From assembly GCF_002979455.1 (NCBI RefSeq), contig NZ_PCOU01000019.1:1-64000 (forward strand): 64,000 nucleotides of DNA, read 5' to 3'. This stretch comes from Chryseobacterium sp. MYb7. Lineage in GTDB: Bacteria; Bacteroidota; Bacteroidia; Flavobacteriales; Weeksellaceae. Positions 35,666 to 44,168 of the stretch are shown in pieces (the first letter of the stretch is position 1; each line of letters starts with the position of its first letter). The translations under genes were made by a program, and so were the position numbers. The notes below the pieces were generated by a model. It made no database searches. It was given only the letters and a program-made list of their open reading frames with translations, and was not told the DNA's origin.

Positions 35666-35673
35666 CATTTTTG
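35666..35673 (+). promoter_or_regulatory. Promoter -7 box of the TauE gene
   Basis: CATTTTTG, one base off TAnnTTTG, leaves about 20 bases to the ATG at 35697. No TTG lies upstream at the usual distance, as expected for an activator-dependent promoter. Confidence 0.5.
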
Positions 35674-35696
35674 CATCATAATTATTGAATAGCAAA

Positions 35697-36491
35697 ATGG
35701 AAATTATAGGATATGCAGCAGCCGTTTTAATAGGAGTTTCTCTGGGCTTAATCGGAGGTGGAGGAAGTATTCTCACTGTTCCCGTACTCGTTTATCTCTT
35801 TGGAATGGATGCTTTTATGGCAACGGAATATTCTCTTTTTGTAATAGGGATAAGTAGTCTGGTAGGATCAGTATCGTATTTTAAAAAAGGATTAATCAAT
35901 TTTAAGATAGCGATGATATTCGGAATTCCTTCCATTATTTCCATCTTTCTGACCAGACTATATCTTCTTCCCTTAATTCCTGAGGAAGTACTAAAAATAC
36001 AGAACTTTACCATAACCAAAAATATTTTTTTACTCCTGATTTTTGCGGTCTTAATGATTTTTGCTTCTTATAAAATGATAATAAAAAGTATTTCAGAAAA
36101 GCCTTTAGAACATCAGACAGATCAGAATAGTGCTTTTCTGGCCGCAGGACAGGGCTTAATAGTGGGTGTTTTAACCGGATTGGTGGGAGCAGGAGGTGGT
36201 TTCATGATCATTCCGGCATTAGTCAATCTTTTAAAAATTCCAATGAAGGTTGCCATAGGAACTTCATTAGTCATCATTTCTATCAATTCTCTGATTGGTT
36301 TTCTTTCTTCCGTAAATCATGTGCAAATAGAATGGAAACTATTACTTTCTATTACAGCCATTGCCGTTGCAGGAATTATAATAGGCTCACAAGTATCAAA
36401 AAAGATTGATGGTAAAAAATTGAAACCCACATTTGGATGGTTTATTCTGATCATGGGTATTTATATCATTGCCAAAGAAATCTTCCTTTAA
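35697..36491 (+). CDS. TauE/SafE-family permease (sulfite/organosulfonate exporter)
   Basis: A 264-residue inner-membrane permease with eight predicted helices in two repeats; both carry the family's glycine-rich turn (SLGLIGGGGSILTVPVLVYL near the start and GLVGAGGGFMIIPALVNLLK in the middle). TauE/SafE proteins move sulfite, sulfoacetate or related anions. The ATG at 35697 is chosen over the TTG four codons upstream because of the promoter box at 35666. It precedes the persulfide dioxygenase, whose product is sulfite, so sulfite export is the likely role. Confidence 0.88.
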   Translation: MEIIGYAAAVLIGVSLGLIGGGGSILTVPVLVYLFGMDAFMATEYSLFVIGISSLVGSVSYFKKGLINFKIAMIFGIPSIISIFLTRLYLLPLIPEEVLKIQNFTITKNIFLLLIFAVLMIFASYKMIIKSISEKPLEHQTDQNSAFLAAGQGLIVGVLTGLVGAGGGFMIIPALVNLLKIPMKVAIGTSLVIISINSLIGFLSSVNHVQIEWKLLLSITAIAVAGIIIGSQVSKKIDGKKLKPTFGWFILIMGIYIIAKEIFL

Positions 36492-36494
36492 TTT

Positions 36495-36518
36495 CCTTAT
36501 GTAACAAAAGTGACTGTA
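36495..36518 (+). promoter_or_regulatory. Crp/Fnr-type operator, site 2 (dioxygenase operon)
   Basis: Matches site 1 at 22 of 24 positions; the half-sites here are GTAAC and GTGAC around AAAA. The centre (36507.5) lies 36.5 bases before the last G of a GAGATTTG box (36537-36544). Confidence 0.7.
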
Positions 36519-36536
36519 CAGGAAAAAGGAAAGCAG

Positions 36537-36544
36537 GAGATTTG
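36537..36544 (+). promoter_or_regulatory. Promoter -7 box of the dioxygenase operon
   Basis: GAGATTTG, one base off TAnnTTTG; transcription would start near 36549, 27 bases before the ATG. Confidence 0.5.
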
Positions 36545-36575
36545 TATCAGATAACAGAATCAAAAATAAAATACA

Positions 36576-37997
36576 ATGAAAATAGAACAGATTTATACAG
36601 GATGTCTTGCACAGGGCGCTTATTATATCACCTCTGCCGGAGAAGCTGCAATTATTGATCCTTTAAGAGAAACACAACCTTATATCAACAGATTGAAAGA
36701 AGATGGAGTACAATTAAAATATATTTTTGAAACCCATTTTCATGCAGATTTCGTCAGTGGTCACCTTGATTTAAGCCATAAAACCGGAGCTCCAATTGTT
36801 TACGGTCCTACAGCCCATCCTGAATTTGAAGCCATCATTGCAGAAGATGAGCAGATATTCGAAATAGGAAATATTAAAATCAAAGTTCTTCATACACCAG
36901 GACACACCCTTGAAAGTTCATGTTACCTGTTAATTGATGAAAATGGAATTGAAAAAGTACTTTTCAGTGGTGATACTTTATTCCTTGGAGATGTAGGCCG
37001 CCCGGATCTTGCCCAAAAAGGAGCAAATATGACACAGGAAGAACTTGCCGGACTCTTATATGATAGTTTGTATAATAAGATAATGCCTTTACATGATGAT
37101 ATTACTGTCTATCCAGCGCACGGAGCTGGTTCTGCCTGCGGTAAAAATATGCAGAAAGAAACGTCAGACACACTGGGAAATCAGAAGAGAACCAATTATG
37201 CCTTGAATCAAAAGGATAAAAAGAGTTTCATCAATGAAGTGACTGACGGGCTTTTACCTCCACCAGCATATTTCGGGATGAATGTCATGATGAATAAAAA
37301 GGGGTATAGTAGTTTTGAAGAAGTCCTTTCCCAAGGATTGCATGCTCTTTCTCCCGAACAGTTTGAAGAAATTGCTGAAGCTTCAGGAGCTTTGATTTTA
37401 GATGTAAGAACCAGTAGTGAATTTGTCAGAGGATTTATTCCACAGTCTATCAATATAGGTCTGGATGGTGATTTTGCTCCTTGGGTAGGCGTTTTAATTG
37501 CAGATGTAAACCAGCCTATTCTATTGGTAACGGAAAATGGAAATGAAGAAGAAGCGGTGACGCGTTTGAGCAGAGTAGGATTTGACCATATTTTAGGATT
37601 TTTGGAAGGGAGTTTTGAAGCCTGGAAAAAGAGTGGAAAAGAAACAGATTTTGTCAATCGTATCTCTGCACAGCAGTTTGAAATCGAAATCAAAGAAAAA
37701 GAAGCAAAAATCATTGATATAAGAAAAGAAAGTGAATACCATGCAGAACATATTCATGAAGCCTACAGCAAACCTTTAGCCTATATCAATGAATGGATTC
37801 ATCAGATAAATCCGAGGGAACATTTCTATATGCACTGTGGAAGCGGCTACAGAAGCACAATGGCAGCGAGCATCCTTCAGGCAAGAGGGTACAGAAATTT
37901 TTCGGAAATTGAAGGTGGTTTTAAAACGATTGTATCTACAGGTATTCCTAAAAGCGATTTTGTGTGTCAGACTAAAATTTTAAATAAATTAGATTAA
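36576..37997 (+). CDS. Persulfide dioxygenase fused to two rhodanese domains
   Basis: A 473-residue fusion. Residues 1-240 are an ETHE1-like metallo-beta-lactamase domain, which oxidises glutathione- or other persulfides to sulfite with one iron: ligands in THFHADFVSGH (residues 53-63), HTPGHTLES, GDTLFLGDVGRPDL and YPAHGAG. Residues about 265-350 form a first rhodanese domain whose active-site loop (ILLVTENGNEEEA) has no cysteine. Residues about 365-465 form a second with cysteine intact (HCGSGYRSTM). Only the second can carry sulfur. It starts an operon with two YeeE/YedE genes. Cytoplasmic. Confidence 0.92.
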   Translation: MKIEQIYTGCLAQGAYYITSAGEAAIIDPLRETQPYINRLKEDGVQLKYIFETHFHADFVSGHLDLSHKTGAPIVYGPTAHPEFEAIIAEDEQIFEIGNIKIKVLHTPGHTLESSCYLLIDENGIEKVLFSGDTLFLGDVGRPDLAQKGANMTQEELAGLLYDSLYNKIMPLHDDITVYPAHGAGSACGKNMQKETSDTLGNQKRTNYALNQKDKKSFINEVTDGLLPPPAYFGMNVMMNKKGYSSFEEVLSQGLHALSPEQFEEIAEASGALILDVRTSSEFVRGFIPQSINIGLDGDFAPWVGVLIADVNQPILLVTENGNEEEAVTRLSRVGFDHILGFLEGSFEAWKKSGKETDFVNRISAQQFEIEIKEKEAKIIDIRKESEYHAEHIHEAYSKPLAYINEWIHQINPREHFYMHCGSGYRSTMAASILQARGYRNFSEIEGGFKTIVSTGIPKSDFVCQTKILNKLD

Positions 37998-38006
37998 AAA
38001 TAAAAA

Positions 38007-38570
38007 ATGTTGGAAATTATAAAAGAACCGTGGCCATGGTATATTGCCGGTCCGTTGATTGGTCTTACCGTTCCTGCTTTATTGATTATGGGAAATAAAT
38101 CCTTTGGAATCAGTTCCTCATTGAGGCATATTTGTGCAGCCTGTATCCCTGCCAATGTGAATTTTTTCAAATACGACTGGAAAAAAGAAGTCTGGAATCT
38201 ATTTTTTGTACTGGGAATATTCTTCGGAGGAATGATTGCTTCCCATTTTTTGGTGAACCCCAATGAAATAACAGTCAACCCCAATCTGAAAGCAGAGCTG
38301 GCAGGCTACGGAATTACAGATTACAGTAATCTGGTTCCTGTACAACTGATGAATTTTGAAAGTCTTTTAACCCTGAGAGGATTGATCACAATGGTAGTAG
38401 GCGGATTTTTAGTAGGTTTCGGAACGAGATATGCGGGAGGATGCACCAGCGGACACGCGATTATGGGACTTTCCAATCTGCAATGGCCTTCTTTGGTAGC
38501 AACAGTTTGTTTTATGATCGGTGGTTTCTTAATGGCGAATATTATTCTACCAATCATTCTTTCCCTATAA
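38007..38570 (+). CDS. YeeE/YedE-family membrane protein, first half
   Basis: A 187-residue membrane protein of the YeeE/YedE (DUF395) family, which imports thiosulfate or other sulfur species. Four to five helices; the conserved cysteine motif is YAGGCTSGHAIMGLS, near residue 145. Additional cysteines in the first third (RHICAACIPANV) are unusual and could join sulfur relay. It follows the dioxygenase by nine bases and is followed by a second half-transporter, and the two probably assemble together. Confidence 0.88.
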   Translation: MLEIIKEPWPWYIAGPLIGLTVPALLIMGNKSFGISSSLRHICAACIPANVNFFKYDWKKEVWNLFFVLGIFFGGMIASHFLVNPNEITVNPNLKAELAGYGITDYSNLVPVQLMNFESLLTLRGLITMVVGGFLVGFGTRYAGGCTSGHAIMGLSNLQWPSLVATVCFMIGGFLMANIILPIILSL

Positions 38571-38592
38571 TTTTAAAAGAAAAGTTTATATC

Positions 38593-39081
38593 ATGATAAA
38601 AGAAAAAGAACAGAAAATCCGCCATCAGGATGCTCTTTGCGTGAACGAAAGTACCCTTACTCATCCATGGTATTACAATTTGAAATACCTCGCTGCAGGA
38701 GTTATATTCGGGATTATTTTTGTGAAAGCAGAAGTGATCAGCTGGTTCAGAATACAGGAAATGTTCCGCCTGCAGTCTTTCCATATGTACGGAATTATAG
38801 GAAGTGCTGTATTGGTGGGAATGATTTCAGTATGGCTGATCAAGAAATTCAATATAAAAACAATCCACGGTGAACCTATTACGCTGACTCCAAAAAAGTT
38901 TAATAAAGGTCAGATCTACGGAGGATTGATATTTGGTTTTGGATGGGCAATTACAGGAGCCTGTCCCGGACCTCTGTTTGCGCAGATCGGAACCGGAGTC
39001 TTAGCAGTATCAGTCACACTTTTGAGCGCTATTGCAGGAACATGGGTATATGGATATTTCAGAGATAAACTGCCTCATTAA
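38593..39081 (+). CDS. YeeE/YedE-family membrane protein, second half
   Basis: A 162-residue YeeE/YedE protein. After a charged N-terminus (about 30 residues) come four helices; the family cysteine lies in ITGACPGPLFAQIGTG near residue 120. In E. coli one long protein contains both halves; here they are separate, as in many Bacteroidota. It ends the sulfur operon at the terminator at 39089. Confidence 0.88.
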   Translation: MIKEKEQKIRHQDALCVNESTLTHPWYYNLKYLAAGVIFGIIFVKAEVISWFRIQEMFRLQSFHMYGIIGSAVLVGMISVWLIKKFNIKTIHGEPITLTPKKFNKGQIYGGLIFGFGWAITGACPGPLFAQIGTGVLAVSVTLLSAIAGTWVYGYFRDKLPH

Positions 39082-39088
39082 CTTATAA

Positions 39089-39122
39089 AAAAAGACTGCA
39101 GAATATTATTTGCAGTCTTTTT
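39089..39122. terminator. Bidirectional terminator after the sulfur operon
   Basis: AAAAAGACTGCA pairs with TGCAGTCTTTTT around ten bases, between convergent operons. Confidence 0.9.
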
Positions 39123-39132
39123 AAGTATAAAA

Positions 39133-40533
39133 TTATGAATAAATGAAGTTCTCAGCTCCTAAAGCCATATAAAGATTAATACGCTCTATTCTGTACTGAA
39201 GTTCCAGATTGATGAGGTTCATTTCATTTTTCAGAAGATCCCTTTGTTTACGGATCAGTACAAAACTGTTGTTGATACCTACCTTTATTTGTTTTTCTGT
39301 AAGATTAATATTGTTTTTCAGTTCATTGACAGCTTGAGTGGTATAAGTCATCTGCTTTTCAATGGAATGGAGATTGGCTAAAGAAGATTCCACTTCGTTT
39401 AACGCATTCAGAACCGCCTTTGAATATTCTTCAACTATCTGCTTATGCTGAGAGTTTTTTATCTCAACATTCTTTTTAAGCTTTCCACTGTTGAACAATG
39501 GAGAAACCAATCCGCCACCCACTTTTAATAAAGGATTTGAAAATAAAGAATTAATAGATTCCACATTACTTCCTGCACTACCCAGCGAAGAGCTTATACT
39601 CAATGAAGGAAGCCTTGCCGCATTAGCCTGTTGTACTTCGTAGAAAGCCTTTTCAATCTGAAAATGACTGGCCTGTATATCTGATCTGTTCTCCAGAAGT
39701 TCAAGAGGAAAAGATTCAGGAATACGATTGCCTGCAGGATTGAAAAAGTTCTGGGTAGCCAGTTTTCCTTCCGGATACTTTCCGGAAAGCAGTTCCAATG
39801 ATCGTTTGGATTGTGTATTGGCATTTTTCACCTTTTCCAGATACCCCTGCAAAGAAATAATCTCTGCTGAAATATTCGAAATATCTAAGGCATTTGCCGT
39901 ACCCACTTTCTTTTGAATAGCATAGAGCTTTTCCAGATCTTTAGACTTTTGAATATAGCTTTCAATCTTATCTTCCTGAATATTTCCTGCAATATTCAGA
40001 AAATAGGCTTTAGTAATCATTCCTGCAATAGATTGGTGCAGCAATGTATTCTGATGTTTCGCAGAAAAATAACTGCTGGTACTTGCCATCTGTGAAGATT
40101 TATTCTTACCCCAAAGATCAATTTCCCAATTAGCTTTTAAAGCAAGACGCTGAATGTGGGTGTTACTTACCAGATTATTGGACGTATTGGCAACCGCATT
40201 TACACTAGGATAAAGATCACTTCCTGCAATTTCCATGGCCAGCTCAATCTGAGTAAGTTTTTCTCTGGCAATGATGAGATCAGCATTGTACAACATTCCT
40301 TCATTAATGAGGGTTTCCAGTTGAGGCGTTTTAAGATCATTTACCCAATCGTAGGAAATTGATCTTGAATTCGCTTTTCTGTCAAAGATCCATTCGTCCG
40401 GAATTTCTATATGAGAAACAATTTCACTCTTTTCTTTAAGCTGATTTATATTTTCCTTCGTAGGCTCTTTATATCCGATACATGAGCTTAAACTTACGGA
40501 AAGTATACCCAGTAAAATTAAATTTTTGTACAT
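39133..40533 (-). CDS. TolC-family outer-membrane efflux lipoprotein
   Basis: A 466-residue outer-membrane channel of the TolC/NodT group. The signal sequence ends in a lipobox with cysteine 18 (SLSS before C), so it is a lipoprotein. Two TolC repeats of long coiled coils follow (for example ADLIIAREKLTQIELAMEIA, then KAVLNALNEVESSLANLHSI and TQAVNELKNNINLTEKQIKV). Last gene of a three-gene minus-strand operon with HlyD and DUF3302 proteins; the start codon adjoins the HlyD stop, so they are translationally close. Export substrate unknown. Confidence 0.9.
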   Translation of the reverse strand: MYKNLILLGILSVSLSSCIGYKEPTKENINQLKEKSEIVSHIEIPDEWIFDRKANSRSISYDWVNDLKTPQLETLINEGMLYNADLIIAREKLTQIELAMEIAGSDLYPSVNAVANTSNNLVSNTHIQRLALKANWEIDLWGKNKSSQMASTSSYFSAKHQNTLLHQSIAGMITKAYFLNIAGNIQEDKIESYIQKSKDLEKLYAIQKKVGTANALDISNISAEIISLQGYLEKVKNANTQSKRSLELLSGKYPEGKLATQNFFNPAGNRIPESFPLELLENRSDIQASHFQIEKAFYEVQQANAARLPSLSISSSLGSAGSNVESINSLFSNPLLKVGGGLVSPLFNSGKLKKNVEIKNSQHKQIVEEYSKAVLNALNEVESSLANLHSIEKQMTYTTQAVNELKNNINLTEKQIKVGINNSFVLIRKQRDLLKNEMNLINLELQYRIERINLYMALGAENFIYS

Positions 40534-40534
40534 A

Positions 40535-41692
40535 TTAATGAAGTTTAAGAACCAGATAATTGATTTTACTGTTAATACGCACCATTACTTTTCGGATGAG
40601 ATGGAGAGGTTTGATATGATCAGAATAAATAACCGCTGTTCCTCTTGCCCCTACGGTAAGCTGTTTTTGATGGTCTTCCAAGACAAACTTGGCAATAAGC
40701 TTTCCGTCCGTTTCAGGTAATTGTCTGGCGGTATCGGGAAGTCCGGCTGTAGAACCGTTTCCTCCAAGCATACCGCCTGCATTATTCATAATTCCCTGGC
40801 TGGTAGCATCAATGACGTATTCCAGTTTCGCTTTTACTACTTTTCCCGGTGCTGTTTTAAGAGCAAGCTCTACTTCGTCGCCGTTTTTTACGGCTTCAAG
40901 CTCATTCTGGGCAAAAAATCCAATCACCGACTGCTGCTTTTGAATCAGAACAAATGCAGACTTGAAAGGTGCCATGATTGCTCCTTCATTCAGCTGGACG
41001 TTGGGAATTACACCATCTGTAGGAGCTACAACAACGGTTTGTGAAAGATTCCATTTTGCCTGATCCAGCTTAGCTTGAATTTCAGATACAGACGAATTTT
41101 CTCCATCATAAGAAGCATTGGATTTTGTTTCCAAAGACTGTTGCTGTGATTGTGCCGCACTGATTCTGGACTGAAGATCACGCACATTGGTAATAGCCTG
41201 TTCCAGATCAAATTTATTGGCTGCTCCGGCTTCCACCAGTTCCTTGTACTGTGCAGCTCTTTTATTAGCAAGATCCAGCTGTGACTGTAAACCTGCAATA
41301 TTTTTTCTGGATGCTGAGATGTCCGTATTATAAGAGCTTACAGTAGCTTTCATATTGCTGAGCTTAGCTTCCAGAGATTTGATCTCTTGTAAATAAGGCT
41401 CTCTGTCCAGCACAAACAGCGTATCTCCTTTCTTTACTTCCTGATTGGTGCTCACATATACTTTTTTTACCCTTCCCAGAACCTGAGTGGTAATATCCAC
41501 ACTTCTGTTTCCCACTTTTACATCAGAGGTAATAGGGCAGTAAAAATTTAAGCTTAATATTAAAGCAATAGACCCAAAAATAGGAAGTGAATATACTACT
41601 ACCTGAGTGGTAAATGTCCAGGGAATGAGTTTGAGTTTTTTGATAAGAAGCCAGCATATTCCGGCATATATTGCAACTAGTAATTCCAGCAT
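40535..41692 (-). CDS. HlyD-family periplasmic adaptor
   Basis: A 385-residue membrane fusion protein. An N-terminal helix (residues 1-45) anchors it; the biotinyl-lipoyl and hairpin domains follow (VSTNQEVKKGDTLFVLDREP, then long coiled coil 80-190, then VVAPTDGVIPNVQLNEGAIM). The type matches E. coli YibH/EmrA. It bridges an inner-membrane pump and the TolC channel, yet no pump gene is in this operon, a known arrangement in the YibH group. Immediately precedes the TolC gene. Confidence 0.9.
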   Translation of the reverse strand: MLELLVAIYAGICWLLIKKLKLIPWTFTTQVVVYSLPIFGSIALILSLNFYCPITSDVKVGNRSVDITTQVLGRVKKVYVSTNQEVKKGDTLFVLDREPYLQEIKSLEAKLSNMKATVSSYNTDISASRKNIAGLQSQLDLANKRAAQYKELVEAGAANKFDLEQAITNVRDLQSRISAAQSQQQSLETKSNASYDGENSSVSEIQAKLDQAKWNLSQTVVVAPTDGVIPNVQLNEGAIMAPFKSAFVLIQKQQSVIGFFAQNELEAVKNGDEVELALKTAPGKVVKAKLEYVIDATSQGIMNNAGGMLGGNGSTAGLPDTARQLPETDGKLIAKFVLEDHQKQLTVGARGTAVIYSDHIKPLHLIRKVMVRINSKINYLVLKLH

Positions 41693-41697
41693 TTTTT

Positions 41698-42063
41698 TTA
41701 ATTTTCGATTGTTTTAAATTCTTCTTCAGTAAAATCTGTGTTCTCTGTTTCTTTTTCGGGAGGACTTTGATTCCCATAGTCATAGTTGGCCCAGATCAGG
41801 GCAATCGGCCATAAAAGGCCTCCAAAAACAAGGGAAAGGAGGCACATACTTTTTATGGCTTTCAGCTGAGGATGGTTCTTTTTCTCAGCTACCTTTTCCG
41901 GATAAATGTGAACTTTCCAGAAAAGATAAATTCCTGCTATAGGTAAAACAAGTAAAATGAACCAGGAAGCAGAATTTGCTGTAGTATCTTCTAAACTGCC
42001 TGTTGATGCCTGAACAAAATTGCATGATAATAACAGGCAAAGAAGTAATGATATTCTTTGCAT
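41698..42063 (-). CDS. DUF3302 membrane protein
   Basis: A 121-residue inner-membrane protein: signal peptide residues 1-19, two helices (SWFILLVLPIAGIYLFWKVH, and MCLLSLVFGGLLWPIALIWA) and an acidic cytoplasmic tail. It matches the DUF3302 family (E. coli YibI), whose gene accompanies yibH, and here it also precedes an HlyD gene by five bases. Role: unknown partner of the adaptor. First gene of the operon. Confidence 0.82.
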   Translation of the reverse strand: MQRISLLLCLLLSCNFVQASTGSLEDTTANSASWFILLVLPIAGIYLFWKVHIYPEKVAEKKNHPQLKAIKSMCLLSLVFGGLLWPIALIWANYDYGNQSPPEKETENTDFTEEEFKTIEN

Positions 42064-42287
42064 AAAATAATTGTATAAGGTAATAATGAAGTGTAAACAA
42101 GGTGGTAACCCGGCCGTCAGTACTTATACGTTAGGTTACATTAAATCTTAATTGAGATTAAAGACAATTCAATAATAAGTTGTTTTTTCAGGTGATATTT
42201 TTCTCATTTTGCTTTTTAAATTTTGATATAATCGTGTTTTGAGTAAGCAAAAATAGAATGAATAAAATGAGAAAAAGTATTCCTAAG

Positions 42288-42893
42288 TTATTTTTTTCTT
42301 TCGTTCCTTTTTTTATGAATACGGGCTGTCATCCTCGAAAGAGAGTTGGGAGTAATACCCAGAAAATTAGCAATATACTTTCTGTTGGCATTCTGGGAAG
42401 TGAAAGGTCTTTTTTCCAGAAACTCTTCATACCGCGAGTGTGGAGAAGTAGAACAAAACTGTTCTATACGTGTTTTGGCTATGTTGATGATGAGCTTTAA
42501 AGATTTGAGGTATACATTATAAATACCTCTGTGCTGAAAGGCTATTTCCTCAAATTCACTTTTATTAAACAAAAAGATCTGGCTTTCTATTACCGCTTCT
42601 ATGGTGTATTTTCTTTCATTGTCATTAGAATAGGATTCCGGGCTTTCCATGATGGCAGATTCCTTTTCGGAAGGTAAAAAAAGATTGCTTTCCACCCCGT
42701 TTTCATCATCAAAGAAAAACCTTAATAATCCATTGGAAAGAATGAATAAATGGTTGAAAGGTTTACCGGGTTCTGCCAGTTTTTCTTTTTTTTGAAGCAG
42801 TCTGGGGGTACTGATATTGACCAGAATAGTAATTTCCTCATCAGTGAGTTCCTGAAAGAAAGGTATATTTCTGAAAGTTTTAAAAGAGTCCAT
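42288..42893 (-). CDS. Crp/Fnr-family regulator
   Basis: A 201-residue regulator with a cyclic-nucleotide-type barrel (about 12-120; FNHLFILSNGLLRFFFDDEN, then EKESAIMESPESYSNDNERK) and a winged helix at the end (YEEFLEKRPFTSQNANRKYI, then ANFLGITPNSLSRMTARIHK). No cysteine set for an iron-sulfur cluster. Same strand as, and 220 bases upstream of, the DUF3302-HlyD-TolC operon, which it may control. It differs strongly from the regulator at 34789. Confidence 0.87.
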   Translation of the reverse strand: MDSFKTFRNIPFFQELTDEEITILVNISTPRLLQKKEKLAEPGKPFNHLFILSNGLLRFFFDDENGVESNLFLPSEKESAIMESPESYSNDNERKYTIEAVIESQIFLFNKSEFEEIAFQHRGIYNVYLKSLKLIINIAKTRIEQFCSTSPHSRYEEFLEKRPFTSQNANRKYIANFLGITPNSLSRMTARIHKKRNERKK

Positions 42894-42969
42894 TACAGCA
42901 GTAAAGATAAATAAAAATAATACACGGATATTCGTTGAGCCGTCATGAGGATTTCATGGAAGTTTTTTT

Positions 42970-42977
42970 TAGATTTG
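42970..42977 (+). promoter_or_regulatory. Promoter -7 box of the glycosylasparaginase gene
   Basis: TAGATTTG matches TAnnTTTG; transcription would begin about 22 bases before the ATG. Confidence 0.5.
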
Positions 42978-43002
42978 TGGGTATTATACAATTTGAGATA
43001 CC

Positions 43003-44001
43003 ATGAACAATAACCGAAGAAGTTTTATTAAAAAACTGGGAATTGCAACAGCAGCACTTGCTGTAAACCCGCTGGATTTAATGGCTGCCGAATTACCTGA
43101 ACCTACTGTAAAAACTGTCAACAAACCAATTGTCCTTTCAACCTGGAATTTTGGTTTAAAAGCCAACGAAGAAGCATGGACAATCCTTGGAAAAGGAGGA
43201 AAAGCTTTAGATGCCGTAGAAAAAGGAGTACGTCTCGTAGAATTGGATCCAAAAGAAAGAAGTGTAGGGTACGGAGGCCGTCCGGACAGAGATGGAAGAG
43301 TAACGCTGGATGCCTGTATCATGGATGAAAATTATAATATTGGTTCTGTTGCCTGTCTGGAACACGTTAAAAACCCAATTTCTGTTGCCAGAGCTGTTAT
43401 GGAAAAAACACCCCACGTTATGTTGGTAGGAGATGGAGCATTACAGTTTGCCCTTTCACAGGGATTTAAAAAAGAAAATCTTCTCACTCCCGAATCAGAA
43501 AAAGAATGGAAAGAATGGTTAAAGACCAGCCAGTATAAACCTATCGCTAATATTGAAAACCACGATACCATAGGAATGATTGCTTTGGATGCACAGGGAA
43601 ATCTTTCAGGTGCCTGTACAACGAGCGGAATGGCTTTCAAAATGCATGGTAGAGTAGGAGATTCCCCAATTATCGGAGCAGGTCTGTTTGTAGATAATGA
43701 AGTAGGAGCGGCTACAGCAACAGGTCATGGTGAAGAAGTGATAAGAACGGTGGGAACGCATCTCGTAGTGGAACTGATGAGACAAGGCAGAAATCCACAG
43801 GAAGCATGTAAAGAAGCGGTAGAAAGAATCGTAAAAATTACTCAGAGAAGAAACAAAAATCTAAAAGATATTCAGGTAGGTTTTATCGCCATCAACAAAC
43901 AAGGAGAATATGGTTCTTATTGTATTCAGGACGGCTTCAACTTCGCCGTATATGACCAAAAAGGAAACCGCCTTGAAAAACCGGAATTTGCTTTAAAATA
44001 A
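43003..44001 (+). CDS. N4-(beta-N-acetylglucosaminyl)-L-asparaginase
   Basis: A 332-residue glycosylasparaginase, which cleaves the asparagine-GlcNAc bond left when glycoproteins are degraded. The protein closely resembles the Elizabethkingia enzyme. A Tat-type signal (NNRRSFIKKLGIATAALAV) sends it to the periplasm. Self-cleavage before the nucleophile threonine (D-T in ENHDTIGMIALD, near residue 189) yields two chains. Substrate-pocket motifs GRVGDSPIIGAGLFVDNEVG and ATGHGEE are intact. Preceded by a TAGATTTG promoter box at 42970. Fits with the hexosaminidase (32516) and mannosidase (46007) in N-glycan use. Confidence 0.92.
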   Translation: MNNNRRSFIKKLGIATAALAVNPLDLMAAELPEPTVKTVNKPIVLSTWNFGLKANEEAWTILGKGGKALDAVEKGVRLVELDPKERSVGYGGRPDRDGRVTLDACIMDENYNIGSVACLEHVKNPISVARAVMEKTPHVMLVGDGALQFALSQGFKKENLLTPESEKEWKEWLKTSQYKPIANIENHDTIGMIALDAQGNLSGACTTSGMAFKMHGRVGDSPIIGAGLFVDNEVGAATATGHGEEVIRTVGTHLVVELMRQGRNPQEACKEAVERIVKITQRRNKNLKDIQVGFIAINKQGEYGSYCIQDGFNFAVYDQKGNRLEKPEFALK

Positions 44002-44106
44002 TTGCATGATGGAAATAATATCGTAAGGAGCTACGTATAAATTTTATTGAAGATAAAATCTTTGCGCTTTTGCGTTATTCCAACAAAAATTAAAAATTCA
44101 ATAAAG

Positions 44107-44158
44107 ATGGGCTTTAGCCCATTTAAACAAATCAATGACACCTATTGGCTTTAGCCAA
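44107..44158. repeat. Two palindromes with core GGCTTTAGCC
   Basis: ATGGGC-TTTA-GCCCAT (44107-44122) and TTGGC-TTTA-GCCAA (44145-44158) share the core GGCTTTAGCC but differ in their outer pairs, so each kept its own compensating bases. Directly upstream of the lipoprotein gene. Confidence 0.75.
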
Positions 44159-44168
44159 AACATACAAT

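Noticed and set aside
36437..36658. Plus-strand frame across the tauE/dioxygenase gap
   Set aside because: It overlaps two well-supported genes and the operator; a shadow frame.
40526..41044. Plus-strand frames inside the HlyD gene
   Set aside because: They are antisense shadows; the minus-strand HlyD protein is clear.
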